From the NCBI GenBank assembly GCA_017303735.1, contig JAFLCF010000128.1:1-11269 (forward strand): DNA of 11,269 nucleotides, in the 5' to 3' direction. The stretch's first letter is position 1, and every line of letters starts with the position of its first letter. Position numbers and translations under genes: made by a program. Shown one piece after another: positions 7,503-11,269 of the stretch. The DNA comes from Anaerolineae bacterium. GTDB taxonomy: Bacteria; Chloroflexota; Anaerolineae; Anaerolineales; Villigracilaceae. The notes under the pieces are model-generated. The model saw nothing but the letters and a program-made list of their open reading frames with translations. It had not been told where the DNA came from and searched no databases.

Positions 7503-8426
7503 ATGCTTCAACGATTGCGTGAAAGTAAATCTTTGCAAGGGACATTCCTTGCCCTGCCCACCACCATCTGGTTGTTTGTGTTGCTGGTCATTCCTCTTTT
7601 CCTAACATTAGTGATCAGCTTTGGTTCGCGCAGCCCAGATGGGAATGTCATTTACACATTTAGTCTCGATAACTATATTCGCCTTTTCGGGTACAGTACA
7701 GATTGTCCGGAGGGACAGGCATCTTGCTTCGACCCATTGTATGTGAACATTTTATGGCGGTCACTTACCCTGGCATTCAACACTACGGCAATCGTGATCC
7801 TGATGGCGTATCCCTTGTCGTATTTTATTGCGCGCGCCACGCCAAAACAGCGTAATATGTTCCTCTTCATGGTCTTGATTCCCTTGTGGACCAATTTCGT
7901 GATCCGTGTGTATGCGTGGATGATGCTGTTGCGCAAAGAAGGTGCCATCAATGCCATTATCGGTTGGGTGGCTGGTTTGCTTCATATTCCATTCACGCCG
8001 CTCGAAATGCTGTATACCCCGGGCGCGGTCTTGGTGGGCATGGTCTATGAATTTTTGCCATTCATGATCCTGCCGATCTATACGTCGCTTGAGAAGATCG
8101 ATAACTCTTTGTATGAAGCAGCTGCAGACCTTGGTGCGAATGCGATGCGCACGTTCTTTCGTGTCACACTTCCGCTTTCCATGCCGGGTGTGGTAGCAGG
8201 GACAATTCTTGTCTTTATCCCGGTGATGGGTACATTTATCGTGTCTGATATTCTGGGTGGTCGTCAGGTGATCTTGGTAGGTAATCTGATCCAACGTCAA
8301 TTCTTGGATGCGCGTGACCCCACCTTTGGGTCTGCGGCTTCCTTGATCTTGATGGTGCTTACATTGATCGTGACCTATTTCTATACACGTAAATTCGGAT
8401 TCGGAGAGGAGATCGTGGCAGCATGA
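7503..8426 (+). CDS. potB: Spermidine/putrescine ABC transporter permease PotB
   Basis: This 307-residue inner-membrane protein has six predicted hydrophobic segments at about 17-40, 86-110, 118-142, 170-195, 226-248 and 277-293. The coupling motif between segments 4 and 5 reads [20 protein letters not shown] (205-224); it is the EAA loop that docks onto PotA. Blocks such as [14 protein letters not shown] and [17 protein letters not shown] are typical of PotB/PotH-type permeases, which pair with PotC/PotI. The loop between segments 1 and 2 is enlarged and contains Cys68 and Cys75, six residues apart, expected to face outward. The ribosome site AAGGA (7490-7494) lies in the last codons of potA. 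The stop codon overlaps the potC start as ATGA, so the two permeases are translationally coupled and probably made in equal amounts. Confidence 0.94.
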   Translation: MLQRLRESKSLQGTFLALPTTIWLFVLLVIPLFLTLVISFGSRSPDGNVIYTFSLDNYIRLFGYSTDCPEGQASCFDPLYVNILWRSLTLAFNTTAIVILMAYPLSYFIARATPKQRNMFLFMVLIPLWTNFVIRVYAWMMLLRKEGAINAIIGWVAGLLHIPFTPLEMLYTPGAVLVGMVYEFLPFMILPIYTSLEKIDNSLYEAAADLGANAMRTFFRVTLPLSMPGVVAGTILVFIPVMGTFIVSDILGGRQVILVGNLIQRQFLDARDPTFGSAASLILMVLTLIVTYFYTRKFGFGEEIVAA

Positions 8427-9322
8427 ACCCACATAAGCGTTCTCCCTTTGTTATTACGGCAGCCATCCTTGTCTATGTGTTTTTATATGCGCCGATCGTC
8501 GGTTTGATCTTGTATTCCTTCAATGCTTCTCGTGCCAACGTCACCTTTGAAGGATTCATTACCGAAACCAGCGAACGGGTCGTTATGGAAGGCAGCCTGG
8601 TCAAAGCCAGCCCGTGCGGATTTTTTCACTGGTATTGCGACCTTTCCAAAAATGATGACGTGATCGAAGCGGCTGGCAATACGCTGACCATTGCATTCAC
8701 TGCGACGATCATCGCCACCATTATCGGTACGATGGCTGCTCTGGCGCTTCAGAGATATGACTTTAAAATAAAGCCGATCTCCCAACTTTTTCTATACATC
8801 CCCATCGTTATTCCCGAGATCGTCATGGGTATTGGTGTGTTGACTCTGTTCAGTCAGGTGTTTGGTTGGCTGAATCAGACGCTTAGCTTAGTTGGTGATG
8901 CGCGCCTGTCTTTAGGCATCGCCACAGTGACGGTGAGCCATATCGCATTCATGGTTCCATTTGTGACGCTGGTGGTGCAGGCACGTTTGCAAGGCTTCGA
9001 TAAATCTTTTGAAGAAGCCGCCATGGACCTTGGCGCAAATGAATGGGTCACCTTTTGGCGTGTAACCTTTCCGATCATTTTGCCGGGCGTGCTTTCAGGC
9101 GCGTTGCTTGCATTCACCCTCTCGCTCGACGATTTTGTGATCACCTTCTTCACGAACGGACCTGGCTCTACGACGTTGCCAATTTACGTCTATGGCTTGC
9201 TGCGCCGCATTATTACTCCGCAGGTCAATGCGCTTTCAACCGTTTGGATTCTGATCGTATTTACCGCTGTCTTGTTATTGCAATGGCTTCAGAGCCGGGA
9301 AGAAAAACCCGCTCATTCATAA
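8423..9322 (+). CDS. potC: Spermidine/putrescine ABC transporter permease PotC
   Basis: This 299-residue protein is the second permease of the channel. It has hydrophobic segments at about 10-33, 86-108, 119-145, 165-187, 216-239 and 270-288. The EAA loop reads [21 protein letters not shown] (197-217, given in parts: [21 protein letters not shown]). [21 protein letters not shown] (233-253), here [11 protein letters not shown] followed by NGPGSTTLP, is a strong PotC/PotI signature, as is [16 protein letters not shown] (22-37). The first outward loop is long (about 35-85) and carries Cys65 and Cys72 with the same spacing as the Cys pair in PotB. The start ATG is embedded in the potB stop and is preceded by GGAGAGGAG (8403-8411). 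E. coli PotC is 264 residues; the extra length lies mainly in this loop. Confidence 0.94.
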   Translation: MNPHKRSPFVITAAILVYVFLYAPIVGLILYSFNASRANVTFEGFITETSERVVMEGSLVKASPCGFFHWYCDLSKNDDVIEAAGNTLTIAFTATIIATIIGTMAALALQRYDFKIKPISQLFLYIPIVIPEIVMGIGVLTLFSQVFGWLNQTLSLVGDARLSLGIATVTVSHIAFMVPFVTLVVQARLQGFDKSFEEAAMDLGANEWVTFWRVTFPIILPGVLSGALLAFTLSLDDFVITFFTNGPGSTTLPIYVYGLLRRIITPQVNALSTVWILIVFTAVLLLQWLQSREEKPAHS

Positions 9323-9388
9323 ACTGGGTATATCGTGCAGATGTGAAGGGTCTGTACGTTTCCAACAAACAAAAAGGAGAAAGAGAAA

Positions 9389-10540
9389 ATGAAGAAAAGA
9401 TCGATTTTCAATGTATTGGGCGTTCTTGCCATATTGAGTTTCGTGTTGGCAGCCTGTAGAGGAGGGGCAGCGCAAGAATCTGCCAGTGATGACGGTCCCA
9501 AAGTTACTTCGTCTGGTTTCGAATGCCCGGAACCAAACCCACGCCTGGAAGTGACTTCCACTGAGTTGAACATCTTCGTCTGGACCGAGTACTTCCCGCA
9601 GGATATGCTCGATTGTTTTGAGCTGGTCTACGGCATCAAGTTGAACCGCGACGAATACTCCTCGAATGAGGAAATGTACGCCAAGGTATCTGCAGGTGGC
9701 AGCGCCTACGATCTTGCCCAGCCTACCGATTACATCGTCCCGTTGATGATTCGCCAGGGCTTGCTGCTGGAGTTGGACCAGACCCAACTTTCACTCTTAG
9801 GTAATTTTGACCCGAACTGGATGGATCAACCTTTTGATCCGGGCAATAAGTATTCCATTCCTTATCTTGCTGGAACCGATGCGTTGATCGTCAACACTGC
9901 CACGGTTGAGAACGTCCCAACCTCATGGGCAGACTTGTGGAATCCAGAATACGCTGGGCGCATGGTTTTCCTTGATGACTCTCGTGCAGCCATTGGTCTC
10001 ACCCTGGTGACCCTGGGATATGACCCCAACACCACAGACCCCGCTCAACTTGAAGAAGCCAAGAACAAACTTGCCGAGCTTGTTCCGAACATCAAGCTTT
10101 TTGACAGTGACAGCCCCAAGACCGCTTTGATTGCCGGTGATGTAGATCTGGGTATAACCTGGACAGGCGAAGCCTTCATCGCCAATCAGGAAAACCCTGA
10201 TATTCAGTATATCTACCCGGAAGAAGGTCCCATCCTTTGGCAGGATAACTGGGTTCTATTGAAAGACGCTGTCAATGTAGACGCCGCGTATGCCTGGATG
10301 AGCTACACCATGCAGGGCGATGTCTTCTGGCTTACCATTCGTGATTTCCAATACACCAACCCGAATGTGGCTGCTCTTGAATATGCAAAAGCCAATCAAC
10401 CAGAAGTGTACGCTGCCTATGCCGATTCGCCGATCACCAATCCGCCCGCCGAGGCGATTGAAAAAGGCTTTGGCATCGAAGATGTGGGTGAGGCAACCCC
10501 GCTCTACGACGCGATCTGGGTTGAAGTAAAAGGTCAATAA
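9389..10540 (+). CDS. potD: Polyamine ABC transporter substrate-binding lipoprotein PotD
   Basis: This 383-residue protein has a lipoprotein signal: KKR, a hydrophobic core to about residue 20, and the lipobox LAAC with lipidated C23. A flexible Ser/Asp/Gly-rich linker follows to about residue 45. The mature part is a PotD-type clamshell. NIFVWTEYFP, NEEMYAKV, TSWADLWNPEYAG, LGYDPNTTDP and PNVAA align well with E. coli PotD. Ligand residues recalled from E. coli PotD are matched at W65, E67, Y68, Y115, D197, W258, W284 and D286. However the position of PotD Glu171 is Ala200 and that of Gln327 is Ile363, so ligand choice may differ. Cys46 and Cys76 are the only other cysteines and could form a disulfide. 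AAGGAGA (9374-9380) precedes the start. It is the last gene before a strong terminator, a common place for the binding protein of pot operons. Confidence 0.94.
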   Translation: MKKRSIFNVLGVLAILSFVLAACRGGAAQESASDDGPKVTSSGFECPEPNPRLEVTSTELNIFVWTEYFPQDMLDCFELVYGIKLNRDEYSSNEEMYAKVSAGGSAYDLAQPTDYIVPLMIRQGLLLELDQTQLSLLGNFDPNWMDQPFDPGNKYSIPYLAGTDALIVNTATVENVPTSWADLWNPEYAGRMVFLDDSRAAIGLTLVTLGYDPNTTDPAQLEEAKNKLAELVPNIKLFDSDSPKTALIAGDVDLGITWTGEAFIANQENPDIQYIYPEEGPILWQDNWVLLKDAVNVDAAYAWMSYTMQGDVFWLTIRDFQYTNPNVAALEYAKANQPEVYAAYADSPITNPPAEAIEKGFGIEDVGEATPLYDAIWVEVKGQ

Positions 10541-10557
10541 CGCCCAACTCGGGTAGA

Positions 10558-10596
10558 AAAAACAACCTTGGTGTAGATCACACCAAGGTTGTTTTT
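10558..10596 (+). terminator. Strong intrinsic terminator of the pot operon, probably bidirectional
   Basis: Perfect 17-bp arms (10558-10574 and 10580-10596) flank a five-base AGATC loop. The core is CAACCTTGGTGT paired with ACACCAAGGTTG. The right arm ends in TTTTT and the left begins with a run of A, so it would terminate on either strand. It begins 18 bases after the potD stop and isolates the regulator gene from read-through. Confidence 0.95.
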
Positions 10597-10648
10597 GTAT
10601 ATGGGCTAAAAATCAGGAAAAATATGAATAAAAATAGAAAATAAGCTA

Positions 10649-10697
10649 TCAATAATGAAAAATAAGCAAAAAAACATTGACAATAATGAATAATTGT
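10649..10697. promoter_or_regulatory. Candidate operator: palindrome and direct repeat at the regulator promoter
   Basis: Positions 10680-10697 form an imperfect palindrome, ACAATAATGAATAATTGT, symmetrical at 14 of 18 positions and centred between -35 and -10. Its left half, CAATAATGAA, also occurs at 10650-10659, exactly 31 bases upstream of the copy at 10681-10690, about three helical turns. Lrp-family proteins bind AT-rich imperfect palindromes, often in phased series, and commonly repress their own gene. Binding by the adjacent regulator is inference. Confidence 0.45.
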
Positions 10698-10705
10698 TAT
10701 AAAAT
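10677..10705 (+). promoter_or_regulatory. Sigma-70-type promoter of the Lrp/AsnC regulator gene
   Basis: A perfect -35 TTGACA (10677-10682) and -10 TAAAAT (10700-10705) lie 17 bases apart in a very AT-rich stretch (10601-10710). TATAAA at 10698-10703 is an alternative -10 with a 15-base spacer. The predicted transcription start, about seven bases after the -10, coincides with the ATG at 10712, which suggests a leaderless transcript. The stretch between terminator and promoter (10597-10676) holds no gene. Confidence 0.7.
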
Positions 10706-10711
10706 GTAGGT

Positions 10712-11179
10712 ATGGAGAGCAATTTTAGCAGTGCCCATCGTGAAAAACTGGATGATATTGACCATCACATTATAAACGCTCTTCGGGTCGATGGTCGCGT
10801 GGCTTTTGCGCAGCTTGCAGAACAGCTCAAAGTATCACCGGGCATGATCCGCCAGCGATATAACCGCCTTGTTGACCTTGGCTATCTCAAAGTGGTCGCG
10901 GTCACCAATCCGTTAATGATGGGCAAGCGTACCGTCACCATGATCGGCATCCGCACCGATGGGCGCAAGATGATGGAAGTTGCCAACAAGATCGCCAAAT
11001 TCGACGAAGTCGTCTACATCGTTGCCACCAGCGGCAGATATGACCTGATGATCGAAGTCTTTTGCCATGACCATGAAGATATGTTCAACTTCATGACCGA
11101 AAAACTTGCCAAGGTGGATGGCGTCCGCGAGACAGAATCCTTTATCTACTTGAAGATCGTCAAAGAAATATATTTCTAA
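10712..11179 (+). CDS. Lrp/AsnC-family transcriptional regulator
   Basis: This 155-residue protein has the usual Lrp/AsnC size and layout. The N-terminal winged helix-turn-helix (13-60) begins LDDIDHHIINALRVDGRVAF, with QLAEQLKVSPGMIRQRYNRL as the recognition part, ending in LGYLKV. The C-terminal RAM effector domain (about 72-150) has the family landmarks VVYIVATSGRYDLMIEVFC (given as VVYIVATSGRYDL and MIEVFC) and VRETESFIYLKIVKE. Such proteins form octamers or dimers and sense amino acids or related metabolites. The ATG at 10712 adds about ten residues before the domain and has no Shine-Dalgarno sequence, in keeping with a leaderless mRNA; no better in-frame start is present. Placed just after the pot operon but with its own promoter, it is a plausible local regulator of polyamine or amino-acid catabolism. 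Which genes it controls is inference. Confidence 0.92.
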   Translation: MESNFSSAHREKLDDIDHHIINALRVDGRVAFAQLAEQLKVSPGMIRQRYNRLVDLGYLKVVAVTNPLMMGKRTVTMIGIRTDGRKMMEVANKIAKFDEVVYIVATSGRYDLMIEVFCHDHEDMFNFMTEKLAKVDGVRETESFIYLKIVKEIYF

Positions 11180-11269
11180 TGGGAATAATCGCCTCAGCCC
11201 GGACCGTGTGCCTGCTGCGGCGTTCCAAAACTTTGTCTGCGCTGGAAATGAGTCCAGAATGCAGAGCCA

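Noticed and set aside
7761..8432. Antisense open frame (223 codons) opposite potB
   Set aside because: The translation is very rich in His, Asp, Gln and Arg, typical of the complement of a membrane-protein gene, and shows no domain.
9043..9459. Forward open frame of 138 codons spanning the end of potC and the start of potD
   Set aside because: It is an out-of-frame reading through two certain genes and shows no family pattern.
10558..10596. Perfect inverted repeat as a possible insertion-sequence end or CRISPR repeat
   Set aside because: It occurs once, has a short loop, ends in T5 and follows an operon end, all as expected of an intrinsic terminator.
11179..11269. Open frame starting in a TAATG overlap with the regulator stop and running off the window
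   Set aside because: Only about 30 codons are visible, with no ribosome site and no recognisable motif. The overlap could be chance, so the end of the window is left unassigned.

Overview
The window suggests a member of the Chloroflexota, most likely of the Anaerolineae type. The grounds are moderate GC content, a polyamine-binding protein made as a lipoprotein, a heptamer-based GTCAAAR intergenic repeat, and the general style of the proteins. This placement is inference from protein flavour, not a database result. All ten supported genes lie on the + strand and are tightly spaced.

Positions 1-6309 form a run of metabolic enzymes. First comes a class III aminotransferase related to glutamate-1-semialdehyde aminomutase, cut at its 5' end by the window edge. 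A perfect 16-bp inverted repeat built of GTCAAAR heptamers follows. Next are a second class III aminotransferase of the taurine/beta-alanine:pyruvate type, a free-standing B3/B4-domain protein, a CoA-acylating (methyl)malonate-semialdehyde dehydrogenase (MmsA/IolA type), and a third class III aminotransferase that closely resembles E. coli putrescine aminotransferase (YgjG/PatA). A two-tier hairpin (6315-6356), overlapped by a possible promoter, separates this block from the transporter.

Positions 6383-10540 encode a complete spermidine/putrescine-type ABC importer in the order potA-potB-potC-potD: ATPase, two permeases and a substrate-binding lipoprotein. A very strong intrinsic terminator (10558-10596) ends it. 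An Lrp/AsnC-family regulator (10712-11179) follows with its own promoter. That promoter carries an imperfect palindrome between -35 and -10 and appears to give a leaderless or nearly leaderless mRNA. The last 90 bases hold nothing I can assign.

Read together, the genes look like a polyamine/omega-amino-acid uptake and catabolism locus. PotABCD imports di- or polyamines and the PatA-like enzyme deaminates a terminal amine. One of the other aminotransferases could turn a beta- or omega-amino acid such as beta-alanine into a semialdehyde, and the MmsA-like enzyme would convert malonate semialdehyde to acetyl-CoA (or methylmalonate semialdehyde to propionyl-CoA). No dedicated aminobutyraldehyde dehydrogenase is present in the window, so the route is incomplete or unconventional. 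The points most worth checking are the unexplained B3/B4 protein in a catabolic operon, the mixed PotD/PotF-like ligand pocket of the binding protein, the matching CX6C cysteine pairs in both permeases, locally near-identical DNA patches in two otherwise divergent aminotransferases, and the promoter architecture of the regulator.
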